NCBI RefSeq assembly: GCF_029633865.1
Contig: NC_079216.1
Span: forward strand, 68,096,535 to 68,160,534
Length of the DNA: 64,000 nt
Direction: 5' to 3'
From: Lampris incognitus
Lineage: Eukaryota; Chordata; Actinopteri; Lampriformes; Lampridae
Positions 32,131 to 43,109 of the stretch are shown piece after piece (position 1 is the stretch's first letter; the number at the start of each line of letters is the position of its first letter). The position numbers and the translations under genes are program-made. The notes below the pieces were generated by a model, which worked only from the letters and a program-made list of their open reading frames with translations, had not been told where the DNA came from and searched no databases.

Positions 32131-32307
32131 ATGGAGATCCTCAACTTTTCCCATGCCATCAACCTCAGCAGTACCAACAGAGTCATGGCCAGCCTTCTCC
32201 CTGGAAGTCCCTACACTGCTGTGGAGATGATCCTCATCATCCTCGTAGCCAGTTCTCTGAGTCTGGTCACCATCACTGGCAACATTCTGGTCATGCTCTC
32301 CATAAAG
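32131..32307 (+). CDS. chrm2: chrm2-like exon 1
   Basis: 177 bp: start codon [14 protein letters not shown] to the end of TM1 ([10 protein letters not shown]). The donor is AAAGGTTTGG, an AG/GTTTGG site weaker than consensus. The ATG at 32131 is chosen because it gives the right N-terminal length and two glycosylation sites; another in-frame ATG at 32185 (MASLLPG) would drop both. Confidence 0.9.
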
Positions 32308-35073
32308 GTTTGGATCTTCTAGTTCTGATTATTTACCAAGATTGATATATACATGTTTTAAAAAGGCCAAAGACTAAAACCGTTAAATTAAAGCTACCAC
32401 AAGGACCTTTTCACTGAGTATTCATCAGTCTCAATGTAATGTCGATGCCTCTACATGACCAACATAAGCAAATGAGACCATCGGAGAGAAGAGTAGATAA
32501 TTTGCCATATAATGATTCCAAATGCTGGTGTCCAGGTCAGATTATCCACCATAATTGAAGATGCATTCCCTTAATTGGTATATACATCCTGCAAACACCA
32601 CCACATCTCCTACTCTCCTCTCCAAAACAAATGCAAGAGACACCAAAGGATGGATGTAGATCTTTACGACAACAGTGTCTTGATGCATGCTAATTAATCC
32701 AGGTAAGGGCATCCGGGTAGTGTGGCGGTCTATTCTGTTGCCTACCAACACAGGGATCGCTGGTTCGAATCCCCATGTTACCTCTGGCTTGGTCGGGCGT
32801 CCCTACAGAAACAATTGGCTGTGTCTGCGGGTGGGAAGCCGGATGTGGGTGTGTGTCCTGGTCGCTGCACTAGCGCCTCCTCTGGTCTGTCGGGGTGCCT
32901 GTTCAGGGGGAGGGGGAACTGGGGGGAATAGCGTGATCCTCCCACGTGCTACGTCCCCCTGGTGAAACTCCTCACTGTCAGGTGGAAAGAAGCGGCTGGT
33001 GACTCCACATGTATGGGAGGAGGCATGCGGTAGTCTGCAGCCCTCCCCGGACCAGCAGAGGGGGGGTGGGGCAGCGACCGGGACGGCTCAGAGAGCAGGG
33101 TGATTGGCCAAGTGCAATGGGGAGAAAAGGGGGGGGGGGTCCACAAAAAAATAAAAACAATCCAGGTAAGGAAAACCTGGAGAGTTGACTCGGTTCATCT
33201 GGACGCGGTGTTTACTGAGAGAAACCTGTGGTCAGGTGAGACTGACGAAGTCCCTTAGATGAGTGACGAAACGTTTCTCCCAATAAATGTTGTGTCCAGA
33301 TGAGCTGATTCAACTTGCTGACAAGAGGCAATGTTCATGGGAAATGAAGTTGGTCTTGCGGGAAACGCCGCTGCTTTTGTCCACAGCGGCGAGCAAAGTA
33401 AACAAAAATCCAAGACTCCATGTAGAAGTTCTAATATGAAATATCTATCCAAAGGAGTTGAATCACGGATATATACCAAGTCCAGTTGCACTTGATTCAA
33501 CTCCTTTGGATAACCATGACCTGGATGAATGAGGACATTCACAGACAATATGAAATATCGTCATGCCTCAGAGATATGATGCTTCGCCAAAGAACAGCAT
33601 TTAACAAGATCCATTATTTATGTTTTCTTTGTAAAGGTCAACAGAAACCTGCAGACCGTCAACAACTACTTCCTCTTCAGCCTAGCATGTGCAGACCTCA
33701 TCATCGGCTTGTGTTCCATGAACCTATACACGGTCTATATTGTGATTGGTCACTGGCCCTTGGGAGCAGTTGTGTGTGACCTGTGGTTGGCTGTTGATTA
33801 TGTTGTTAGCAATGCTTCAGTCATGAACCTCCTCATCATCAGCTTTGACCGTTATTTCTGTGTCACAAAGCCACTCAGCTACCCTGTACGTCGTAGCACC
33901 AAAATGGCAGGTTTGATGATTGCTGCAGCCTGGGTCCTGTCTTTCATCTTGTGGGCACCAGCCATTTTATTCTGGCAGTTCATTGTTGGCGGGAGAACTG
34001 TGCCACTAGACGAGTGCTACATCCAGTTCTTCTCCAATGCTGCAGTGACGTTTGGCACAGCCATAGCTGCGTTTTACCTGCCAGTAGCCATCATGATCGC
34101 CCTCTACTGGCGCATCTCCAAGGCAAGCCGCAGCCGAGTGAAACGGGACAGTAGGAAGACTTCGGGGACCAGTTTGGGGGAAGGCCCATCACAGAGTCAG
34201 GAGGATGGATGTCGGAGTCAGCCCAACGACTGCACCATGAGCACAGAAGAGGACAGGGAAGTTGTACATGGAGAGAAGGGAATGGTGCAGCAGCAGAATG
34301 GGAGCGGCCCCTGCAAGGAGGACAGAACACAAACGAAGGGCTCAACCAATGACAGCGAGACTGTCAGCATCCCCATTTCATCATTAAACGACGATGAGGA
34401 GGTTGAATCAGCTCCCGCCACCCTATTGCAGGAGAGATTAAATGTTGAGAAAGAGACAAACCAGACACAGTGTTGTTCGCAGACAGGGGCCAAAGGCCGC
34501 GGATCCAAGCTTCCGCATATCCGACGTAACGCCCAGACTGGCCAAAACACCAACACCTGCCCAGAGACCTCAGCCACAGAGAGACAGAGCCTGGTGACAA
34601 AGACATTGTTTAAGGTACACCAGGAAGTCAAAAACACAGACTTGCATGTGAGGCTTTATACCACTTATCACAAATCCGATACGTTCAGAAAAAGTAACTC
34701 ATATCACTGACACCATCTGACAGCGATAAGTGAAACTGTGTGTCATGTCTACTTTCATTCCCAGGTCACCAAACGGATTTCTGCACAGACGACGAGGAAG
34801 AGTGCCTCTTCCAGGGAGAAAAAGGTGACTCGCACCATCATGGCCATCCTGGTGGCGTTTGTCGTGACCTGGACACCTTACAATGTGATGGTCCTCATCA
34901 ACACCTTCTGCTCTGCGTGTATCCCCAACTCTCTTTGGACTATTGGTTACTGGCTGTGCTACATCAACAGCACCATCAACCCAGCTTGCTACGCCCTCTG
35001 CAACACCACCTTCAAAAACACCTTCAAGCACCTGCTCCTCTGCCAATACAAGAACATACGCTCTGCAAGATGA
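32131..35073 (+). CDS. chrm2: Muscarinic acetylcholine receptor M2-like (complete, three coding exons)
   Basis: Class A G-protein-coupled receptor for acetylcholine in the plasma membrane; M2/M4 types couple to Gi/o. Exons 32131-32307, 33637-34614 and 34765-35073 join in phase 0 to 487 residues (human M2 is 466). Visible features: glycosylation sites NFS and NLS in the short N-terminus, TM1 about 33-58, Asp79 in TM2, ligand-contact Asp113 in [13 protein letters not shown] at 130-132, a long third loop (about 225-400), the ligand Asn425 in TWTPYN, NPACY at 457-461 and tail Cys478. GECYIQF-like [20 protein letters not shown] favours M2 over M4; the tail [10 protein letters not shown] is ambiguous. 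Both coding introns are absent from human CHRM2. Linkage to gnai1 and ahcyl2 also favours CHRM2. Upstream non-coding exons are likely, but I cannot place them. Confidence 0.93.
32308..33636 (+). other. chrm2-like intron 1
   Basis: 1329 bp. It contains a full family B SINE (32708-33158) and pieces of another dispersed repeat (about 33195-33320 and 33440-33560, with GACGAAACGTTTCTCCC and TCAAGTGCAACTGGACTTGG-type phrases on one or other strand). Confidence 0.85.
32708..33158 (+). mobile_element. SINE family B with 12-bp target-site duplication
   Basis: Starts GGCATCCGGGTAGTGTGGCG, B-box-like GCTGGTTCGAATCCCC, long GC-rich body, ending GGGGAGAAAAGGGGG and A-rich tail. AATCCAGGTAAG flanks both ends (32696-32707, 33159-33170). 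Other copies: 36263, 51456, 52632 and reversed 57388. Confidence 0.88.
33637..34614 (+). CDS. chrm2: chrm2-like exon 2
   Basis: 978 bp from [12 protein letters not shown] through TM2-TM5 and most of the third intracellular loop to [12 protein letters not shown]3 carries Asp113 and DRYFCVTKP; the second extracellular loop has Cys186, partner of Cys106. The donor is TTTAAGGTACAC. If it is not used, the frame continues 32 codons to a stop at 34708-34710. Confidence 0.93.
34765..35073 (+). CDS. chrm2: chrm2-like exon 3
   Basis: 309 bp after acceptor TTCATTCCCAG, separated from exon 2 by a 150-bp intron. It encodes the end of the third loop ([20 protein letters not shown]), TM6 with TWTPYN, TM7 with NSTINPACY and the C-tail, stopping at TGA 35071-35073. 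Confidence 0.94.
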   Translation, partial: VTKRISAQTTRKSASSREKKVTRTIMAILVAFVVTWTPYNVMVLINTFCSACIPNSLWTIGYWLCYINSTINPACYALCNTTFKNTFKHLLLCQYKNIRSAR

Positions 35074-36173
35074 GGATGCACATATTTCCCCCCGACTGTG
35101 ACTGGCTGAGCTGGTGTGCTTCAGCACACATCGAGGATAAGACCAGGGACTGGATACGGGCTACTGCTGAAGAATACACAGGACTGGCTCACTGTTACAG
35201 TGCATATATTTAATTTCTACTGCAATGGCTGAACAAATTGACACAACATGGGAAAGAGAAAATTGTATTTGAAAAACCGAAAACACCAAAAACAAAAAAA
35301 AACAGCACTGTGTTTGAGAAGTAGAAACGTGAAAAATGTGTTTGACAAACAGAGGACGTGTTAAAATTAAGTTTGAACCATTTCAACGGACAAGACAATA
35401 TATCGGCTTCATAAAAGCCCGTCATAAAAGCATGAAATGAGTATCACCTTCTCGTGGGACAGCATTTTATTGTGCAAAGTACAGTGACTCTGGGTGTCGT
35501 CTGTCTAAGAGTTCATGTGTCGTGTTTGAGGGATTCCTTAAAGAGGGTGTTTCATGTCTTTGCTTTACCTTCATGTCTGCTATGCATCTGCCTGAGTGCT
35601 GCTGCAGCCATCGTAACATGCTAGTTAACGTGAGATTCTCTGACCAGTAATTAGTCCTCCAGTGATGTCTGTAAATAGGTGGAACGACTACTAACTACCC
35701 TACCAACAATATGTTCAGGGCAGGCAGAAGACGAGGAGAGTGGATGGCATCCTATGCTGTAAAAAGACGAGTGAACTTGTTTTTCACCATCATGAGCACG
35801 TTCTTCTGCTCATGATGCACCGAGTTCTGGAAAAGGGGTTTTTGCCGTTTGGCATAATAAAAACCCTCTGAAAAGGATGTCAGAGAGAAGGATTCGGTCA
35901 GGCCTGAACTTTACAGGGGACTGACCAGAAATAAGTATTGTTGGCAGCTTTAAAAAACCAAGTCTGTATATTTGTGTGTGTATGTGTGTGTATGTCTGTG
36001 CTGTGTGTAAATGTTTGCAAAGTATGTACATGCTTCCACTTTAATGTAATTGGTATAAGGCTAATGCAGCATGTATAATACATGATGTGCAGGTCAGTGT
36101 GACCAGATGGACACTGACCTGCCACCTCCCTGCCGTCTCTGTGTGCTCACAGCTGTTTTTACCACACATTAAA
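35074..36173 (+). other. chrm2: probable 3' UTR of the chrm2-like gene
   Basis: No repeat family and no further ORF with recognisable coding sense. A possible polyadenylation signal ATTAAA stands at 36168-36173. The true end is unknown. Confidence 0.45.
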
Positions 36174-36262
36174 AGCAATAATCACCACTCGTTCACGTTG
36201 TCTTTTACTTGGCTTAGACAAGGCTTCAACTTCCAATTTTAGGTTAAAAAGAGATCCTCTAG

Positions 36263-36695
36263 GGGGCGTCCGGGTAGCGTAGCAGTCTAGCCCGTTGCCT
36301 ACCAACCCGGGGATCGCCGGTTTGAATCCCTGTGTTACCTCCGGCCTGGTCGGGTGTCCCTACAGACACAACTGGCCGTGTCTGCAGTTGGGAAGCCAGA
36401 TGTGGGTATGTGTCCTGGTCACTGCACTAGCGCCTCCTCTGGTCGGTCAGTCGGTCAATCAGGGCGCCTGTTGGGGGGGGGACTGGGGGGAATAGCGTGA
36501 TCCTCCCACGCACTACATCCCCCTGGTGAAACTCCTCACTGTCAGGTGAAAAGAACTGGCTGGTGACTCCACATGTATGGGAGGAGGCATGTGGTGGTCT
36601 GCAGCCCTCCCCGGATCAGCAGAGGGGGTGGAGCAGAGACCGGGACGGGTCCCGGTCAAGTTTAATTGGGGAGAAAAGGGGGGGGGGCCCAAAAA
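36263..36695 (+). mobile_element. SINE family B, copy 2
   Basis: GGCGTCCGGGTAGCGTAGCA head, GCCGGTTTGAATCCCTG B-box, body and GGGGAGAAAAGGGGGGGGG tail as in 32708-33158. Confidence 0.85.
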
Positions 36696-36769
36696 AAACA
36701 ACTTTCAAGTGGCATATCTCCTGCCGCCGGTAGGGGCGCTGATTTTGGAAACGCTCCTGTGAGTCGTAT

Positions 36770-38065
36770 TCACCCTTTGCAGACGCGTCACAATTATCAC
36801 GTGACGAGGGAGACTGCGCCATGACGGACGGCAGGAAGTGACAGACCAGGAAATTCAAAAGCGAAGAACAAAAACAAACAAAATATTACGACGGATGAGT
36901 AGCTATTATAGTTTAAATGGAAGTGATGGCTACCAACAGTCAGAGTAATGTTGTGGTGTTGTCCTGTGAAGTGAGGCACCTTGTAGGACGGCACAAAGAG
37001 CGATATGTGGAGAAGCTAGCGATAGCAGGGTTAGCTAGCGATAGCAGGGTTAGCTAGCAATAGCAGGGTTAGCTACTGACCCGTGCCTTCTTCCTACCAA
37101 TGTGTTCACGGATCTAGCAAGACCGTCCAGTCTGCCCGAGTTCAGTCCACATGGTCTGTACCACTCTGTTACCAACGCAGTGTCCCCACACACAGGTGCT
37201 GACCTAAAAGCACACAAAAGTCCGGAAGCTGACCAGTTCTTTGTAGCTGGTTGGGTTACAGAACCGCGGCGCCACGCTCACAGCAGGGGGATGTACCTCA
37301 TAATGACAAAGGTAAGATATAGCTAGCTAGCCAGCGGTGTATGTTTTTAACCTGTTTCCCCTGGATGCCAGCAAACCTCAAGTCGACTGTAACCAAAAGC
37401 AGCCCATACTTTCCTCGCCATGTCATAGTAGGCTACACAGTCTGGCCAGCTAGCTAGCATTTGGCTCATCCCATAGAACGTGTTAAGTTTGAGTCCACAA
37501 CATTCAAAGGAGACAAGGAGGCATAATAAAACTGTCAGTGATGTTTTCAGTGTCTGAAGCCACTGATTCAAGTGTACTGGTTAGCATGAAGCAAAATACA
37601 ATTAAATAATAAATATACAATTTGTATATTTTTAGCTGTTTTTGTTCAATTACAATAATTTTCTCATGTCCACTCTGACCATTTCTCACATTCATGTAAG
37701 GTAACACTTAAAAAATATCACATAAATCTCAGACTTTTATTGTTCTTATGAGCAAAAATACTTCCCTCTTCATATGAAATATGTTAATTAAATTAAAAAT
37801 GCATAATTTTTGGTTAAAATATAATATATATATGTATATATATATAGTCAGTTCAGGTTCAGGCCTTGCCTGTTGGCACACTGCACGGCACAGCAGGAAA
37901 TCACCATCGTACCATAAAAGTAAAATAAAAACTAGCTTCAAACAATGAAATGTTGAACTATAGCTAACATGCCTGCTTGTCTTAAATTTGATGCCCAAGT
38001 CTTCTGCCGTCCGTCATGGCGTTCATATTCCCCGCGAGTGGGACATGACGTCACGTGCAAAGGGT
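36770..38065. mobile_element. decayed DNA transposon with terminal inverted repeats (possibly ISL2EU-like)
   Basis: The left end carries ACCCTTTGCA, GTCA and GCCATGACGGACGGCAG (36771-36835). The right end carries the same three blocks in reverse complement (38003-38062). Between them, plus-strand sequence near 37200-37320 reads LKAHKSPEADQFFVAGWV, which resembles the second ORF (YqaJ-type) of ISL2EU elements as I remember them. There is a 25-bp tandem repeat at 37012-37080 and a (TA)n tract near 37830. Superfamily is tentative. Confidence 0.5.
37012..37080. repeat. 25-bp tandem repeat, three copies
   Basis: GCTAGCGATAGCAGGGTTA repeated with one base change. Confidence 0.9.
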
Positions 38066-38154
38066 CGATAGGGCTGCTGCCCTAAGAAGGACTGTGTGCT
38101 ATGCCACATAAAACCAAGGTCCAGTATTATTGTACCCCCTCCGCCGACAAATAG

Positions 38155-38465
38155 ACATGTGAACGACTGGGCAACTGGGCCACATTTACACCACAGGAGG
38201 GCAGAAACTGGGCGTCATACACCCTGTGTTACTACACCTGTGAACGACTGGGCCACATTTACACCACGGGAGGGCAGAAACTGGGTGTCATACGCCCTGT
38301 GTTACTACACCTGTGAACGACTGGGCCACATTTACACCACGGGAGGGCAGAAACTGGGTGTCATACACCCTGTGTTACTACACCTGTGAACGACTGGGCC
38401 ACATTACACCACGGGAGGGCAGAAACTGGGTGTCATACGCCCTGTGTTACTACACCTGTGAACGC
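38155..38465. repeat. 73-bp tandem repeat, about four copies
   Basis: Units start GTGAACGACTGGGC at about 38158, 38240, 38313 and 38386, with a partial fifth at 38458; 73-bp spacing in the regular part. Confidence 0.9.
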
Positions 38466-38469
38466 ACAG

Positions 38470-39400
38470 CGGGATTACAGAGGCCTGCGGGCTAAGAGGC
38501 CTGCAGAAAGACACACTCGTCTGACACAGTGGTCCATAAGAGGCTCTTACTCCATAAAGTGGTGCCTGAGAACCCATGGGCGAACGGCCTAAAACGGCCG
38601 CACAACACCTAAAGGATGGACTTCTGACTCCTGTAAGAACATTATATAAGAACATCAACCTCACCACTGTTTCTTTTGTCCCGCATCAAAGGAGCACGGG
38701 CTTTTAGTGCAAGACACAGTCACATTACAACACTGCTATGTGGCCATTCAGGTTTGCCATACAGAATAGTAAGTCCTCATCGTTCTGTTATATAACACAC
38801 CACATCACACCAAGGATGGAGGGTGACGCACCAGTGGACTTTTGCTACTCCACAGCTCGTGGAGCTGCACCTGACCTTGACCGAGCACACAGAGGTCACG
38901 AGCGTCACGTGATACACAGCTCTGACGTGCACCGTTTCTGAAGAAGACACTGCACTCCTTCACCCAGCAGGAAGGGTAGACAGGGAACAGTAGCGGTTCT
39001 GCAGAACGACCTTTATCTCGTTTACTTCCTCCACAGCAGGGCTGCCCTTGCTCATTTTGGGATTTGTAATTTGTATTTGCTGACACACTGCCTAACCTAT
39101 AACTAAATGGGATACAACACGAAAAGAAATGTTGGAGCCGTTTCTTGGATGTCACGGACACTTACTGCCAACGGTACCCAGACTGTCACGGCGACAGTAT
39201 GACCTCAGCGGCCGGAGATGTGCATCCTTCGCGACCTGTACGACCTGTTAAGGAAGTTCACTGATCTACCGAATCTAAAATATACACACTCTTAAAGATG
39301 GAAAACCACGGCCCTCATGCTACACTCTCTTTGTATTATGAGGTTATAAAGAGCGCTAAGTTTAAAATGTACATGTAACTCTCATTACAACAGCTGGGTG
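38470..39400. other. no recognised feature
   Basis: Unique-looking intergenic DNA. Short ORFs only, without homology I recognise. Confidence 0.45.
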
Positions 39401-39410
39401 TACCGTGATG

Positions 39411-39620
39411 CTGTGGATCTGCGGTGCTGGACGGGCCGGGCCGAGAGCCCATCCACACCGCAGACACAATACGCAGTGAGGCTGTGGATCTGCGGTGCTG
39501 GACGGGCCGGGCCGAGAGCCCATCCACACCGCAGACACAATACGCAGTGAGGCTGTGGATCTGCGGTGCTGGACGGGCCGGGCCGAGAGCCCATCCACAC
39601 CGCAGACACAATATGCAGTG
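39411..39620. repeat. 70-bp tandem repeat, three copies
   Basis: Units start GCTGTGGATCTGCGGTGCTG at 39411 (one base different), 39481 and 39551. They are almost identical, so the duplication is recent. Confidence 0.95.
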
Positions 39621-39941
39621 ATGCACCGTACCACTGAAGTCATTCACATTCAAGTACTGTTCGGGATGAATGAGGTGAAGTCCCCCATCATTCATCTTCA
39701 CTTTGCTGAGTGACAGCCTCACCTCCACCTCCACCTCCACCCCGCCATGGCACCACCACTGAGAAACTCACTGGTTACTGTCCAGTGTGCTGCTCTCACT
39801 TCTACTGCCACATCCGAAGTCCCATGTTGGGACGGCCGTGGAGATATAGTATGACAGAAACATGATACCGTGCTCCATTTTCAATCACAATAGTACTTTA
39901 ATGAGTTTCAGCTGTTGATATCTGAATGTTTTTCAAGGGCC

Positions 39942-40095
39942 AAGAAGTCTGTGAATGTTCTCATTCATCCAGGTCGTCATGGTTATCCAAAGGAGGTGAA
40001 TCAAGTGCAACTGGACTTGGTATATACCCGTGAAGACGTTTCGCCTCTCATCCAAGAGGCTTCCTCAGTTCGTACCTTTCTGACTAGACCAAGCT
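39942..40095 (+). repeat. dispersed repeat fragment
   Basis: TCAAGTGCAACTGGACTTGG and GAAGACGTTTCGCCTCTCAT recur in related form within the chrm2 intron (33195-33560). A common teleost repeat of unknown class. Confidence 0.55.
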
Positions 40096-40284
40096 AGTCT
40101 GACTGGCTGCTGATGACACTCAGAATTTATCCTCTAGGAGTCGTTGTCAGAGCTGTTGATATGCGTGGCTCTTTGATCCGATGTTTACCAATGCCCGTCG
40201 CTAACGGAGCCACAGATATGAGTGGCTCTTTTGTGTACCGATGGGCCAAGAACAGCCCAGGACTGACTTGTCTGGCTCAGGCCA

Positions 40285-41150
40285 GAATTTAGTAGAATAC
40301 AATAAACTACACTACACTACAATACACCACAGTACAGTACACTACACTACAGTACAGCACACTACACTACACTACACTACACTACAGTACAGCACACTAC
40401 ACTACAGTACAGCACACTACACTACAGTACAGTACACTACACTACAGTACAGTACACTACACTACAGTACACTACACTACAGTACAGCACACTACACTAC
40501 AGTACAGCACACTACACTACACTACAGTACAGTACACTACACTACAGTACAGTACAGTACACTACACTACAGTACAGCACACTACACTACAGTACAGCAC
40601 ACTACACTACACTACAGTACAGCACACTACACTACACTACACTACAGTACACTACACTACAGTACAGTACACTACACTACACTACAGTACAGTACACTAC
40701 ACTACAGTACAGCACACTACACTACAGTACAGTACACTACACTACAGTACACTACACTACAGTACAGCACACTACACTACAGTACAGCACACTACACTAC
40801 AGTACAGCACACTACACTACAGTACAGTACACTACACTACAGTACACTACACTACAGTACAGCACACTACACTACAGTACAGCACACTACACTACACTAC
40901 AGTACAGCACACTACACTACACTACAGTACAGTACACTACACTACAGTACACTACAGTACACTACAGTACAGTACACTACACTACAGTACAGCACACTAC
41001 ACTACAGTACAGCACACTACACTACACTACAGTACAGTACAGTACAGTACACTACAATACACTACAGTACAGTACACTACAATACATTACAGTACAGCAC
41101 ACTACACTACAGTACAGTACAGCACAGTACAATACGAAGCAATGGAATGC
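40285..41150. repeat. 0.86-kb pentanucleotide-based array
   Basis: Built from ACTAC, AGTAC and AGCAC five-base words combined into longer units such as ACTACACTACAGTACAGCAC. The 312-codon ORF across it is an artefact of the repeat. Confidence 0.95.
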
Positions 41151-41174
41151 AGTGTCAGGCTAATGTCAGAACGG

Positions 41175-41378
41175 TATGATATACACTCTTAATATATATA
41201 TCCATCCATTATATAAACTCTTAATATATATCCATCCAATATATATACTCTTAATATATATCCATCCATTATATACACTCTTAATATATATCCATCCAAT
41301 ATATATACTCTTAATATATATCCATTATATATACTCTTAATATATATATATCCATCCAATATATATAATGTTAATATA
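41175..41378. repeat. AT-rich minisatellite interrupted by later insertions
   Basis: Units like ATATATATCCATCCAATA plus TATACTCTTA. The same units resume at 42578-42645 and near 43080-43105, so two elements have inserted into one array. Confidence 0.85.
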
Positions 41379-42575
41379 CACTACCGTTCAAAAGTTTGGG
41401 ATCACCCAAACAATTTCGTGTTTTCCATGAAAAGTCACACTTATTCACCACCATATGTTGTGAAATGAATAGAAATTAGAGTCAAGACATTGACAAGGTT
41501 AGAAATAATGATTTGTATTTGAAATAAGATTTTTTTTACATCAAACTTTGCTTTCGTCAAAGAATCCTCCATTTGCAGCAATTACAGCATTGCAGACCTT
41601 TGGCATTCTAGCTGTTAATTTGTTGAGGTAATCTGGAGAAATTGCACCCCACGCTTCCTGAAGCAGCTCCCACAAGTTGGATTGGTTGGATGGGCACTTC
41701 TTTGAGCAGATAGGGTTTCTGGAGCATCACATTTGTGGGGTCAATTAAACGCTCAAAATGGCCAGAAAAAGAGAACTTTCATCTGAAACTCGACAGTCTA
41801 TTCTTGTTCTTAGAAATGAAGGCTATTCCATGCGAGAAATTGCTAAGAAATTGAAGATTTCCTACACCGGTGTGTACTACTCCCTTCAGAGGACAGCACA
41901 AACAGGCTCTAACAGGTACTATTTAATGAAGATGCCAGTTGGGGACCTGTGAGGCGTCTGTTTCTCAAACTAGAGACTCTAATGTACTTATCTTCTTGCT
42001 CAGTTGTGCAACGCGGCCTCCCACTTCTTTTTCTACTCTGGTTAGAGCCTGTTTGTGCTGTCCTCTGAAGGGAGTAGTACACACCGGTGTAGGAAATCTT
42101 CAATTTCTTAGCAATTTCTCGCATGGAATAGCCTTCATTTCTAAGAACAAGAATAGACTGTCGAGTTTCAGATGAAAGTTCTCTTTTTCTGGCCATTTTG
42201 AGCGTTTAATTGACCCCACAAATGTGATGCTCCAGAAACTCAATCTGCTCAAAGAAGTGCCCATCCAACCAATCCAACTTGTGGGAGCTGCTTCTGGAAG
42301 CGTGGGGTGCAATTTCTCCAGATTACCTCAACAAATTAACAGCTAGAATGCCAAAGGTCTGCAATGCTGTAATTGCTGCAAATGGAGGATTCTTTGACGA
42401 AAGCAAAGTTTGATGTAAAAAAAATCTTATTTCAAATACAAATCATTATTTCTAACCTTGTCAATGTCTTGACTCTATTTTCTATTCATTTCACAACATA
42501 TGGTGGTGAATAAGTGTGACTTTTCATGGAAAACACAAAATTGTTTGGGTGATCCCAAACTTTTGAACGGTAGTG
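41379..42575. mobile_element. 1197-bp palindromic Tc1 derivative, copy 1
   Basis: The terminal repeats start CACTACCGTTCAAAAGTTTG and the element is flanked by TA. Left arm 41379-41913 and right arm 42041-42575 (535 bp each) are near-perfect reverse complements around a 127-bp spacer. Each arm holds the N-terminal helix-turn-helix of a Tc1 transposase (MARKRELSSETRQSILVLRN, then GYSMREIAKKLKISYTGVYY): plus-strand ORF 41758-41952 and minus-strand ORF 42196-41909. No catalytic DDE domain, so it is non-autonomous. It sits in the AT minisatellite. Confidence 0.92.
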
Positions 42576-42639
42576 TATATCCATCCAATATATATAATGT
42601 TAATATATATCCATTCAATATATATACTCTTAATATATA

Positions 42640-43079
42640 TCCATCCATCCATTATCCAAACCGCTTATCCTGCTCTCAGGGTTGCGGGGATGCTGGAGCC
42701 TATCCCAGCAGTCACTGGGCGGCAGGTGGGGAGACACCCTGGACAGGTCACCTGTCCATCACACACACACACACACACACACTGGGACGGCCGAGTCACC
42801 TGACCTCCATGTCTTTGAGTCACCTGACCTCCATGTCTTTGAGTCACCTGACCTACATGTCTTTGAGTCACCTGACCTACATGTCTTTGAGTCACCTGAC
42901 CTACATGTCTTTGGACTGTGGGAGGAAACCGGAGCCCCCGGAGGAAACCCACGCAGACACGGGGAGAACATGCAAACTCCACACAGAGGACGACCCCCAA
43001 GGTTGGACTACCCCGGGGCTCGAACCCAGGACCTTCTTGCTGTGAGGCCACCGCGCTGACCACTGCGCCCCCGTGCCGC
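42640..43079 (-). mobile_element. family A retroposon with internal tandem duplication
   Basis: Reverse copy of the family A element. The segment GTCACCTGACCTACATGTCTTTGA-type, about 24 bp, is repeated five times (42796-42910), a minisatellite born inside a retroposon. Confidence 0.85.
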
Positions 43080-43109
43080 ATTTAATATATATTCTTAATA
43101 TAAATGAAT

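Noticed and set aside
33709-34710. A single-exon 333-codon receptor ORF
   Set aside because: It starts in the middle of TM2 and ends in intron 2. The exon model 32131-32307, 33637-34614, 34765-35073 restores a full seven-helix receptor.
38155-38465. CRISPR-like array (regular 73-bp repeats)
   Set aside because: Whole units are repeated without unique spacers and the context is a vertebrate genome; it is an ordinary tandem repeat.
40241-41179. 312-codon ORF (TTVQYTTL repeats)
   Set aside because: Pentanucleotide array; frame openness follows from lack of TAA, TAG or TGA in the words used.
41758-41952. Intact small transcription-factor-like HTH protein (MARKRELSSETRQ...)
   Set aside because: It is the N-terminal half of a Tc1 transposase within the palindromic element, not a host gene; kept only as part of that element.
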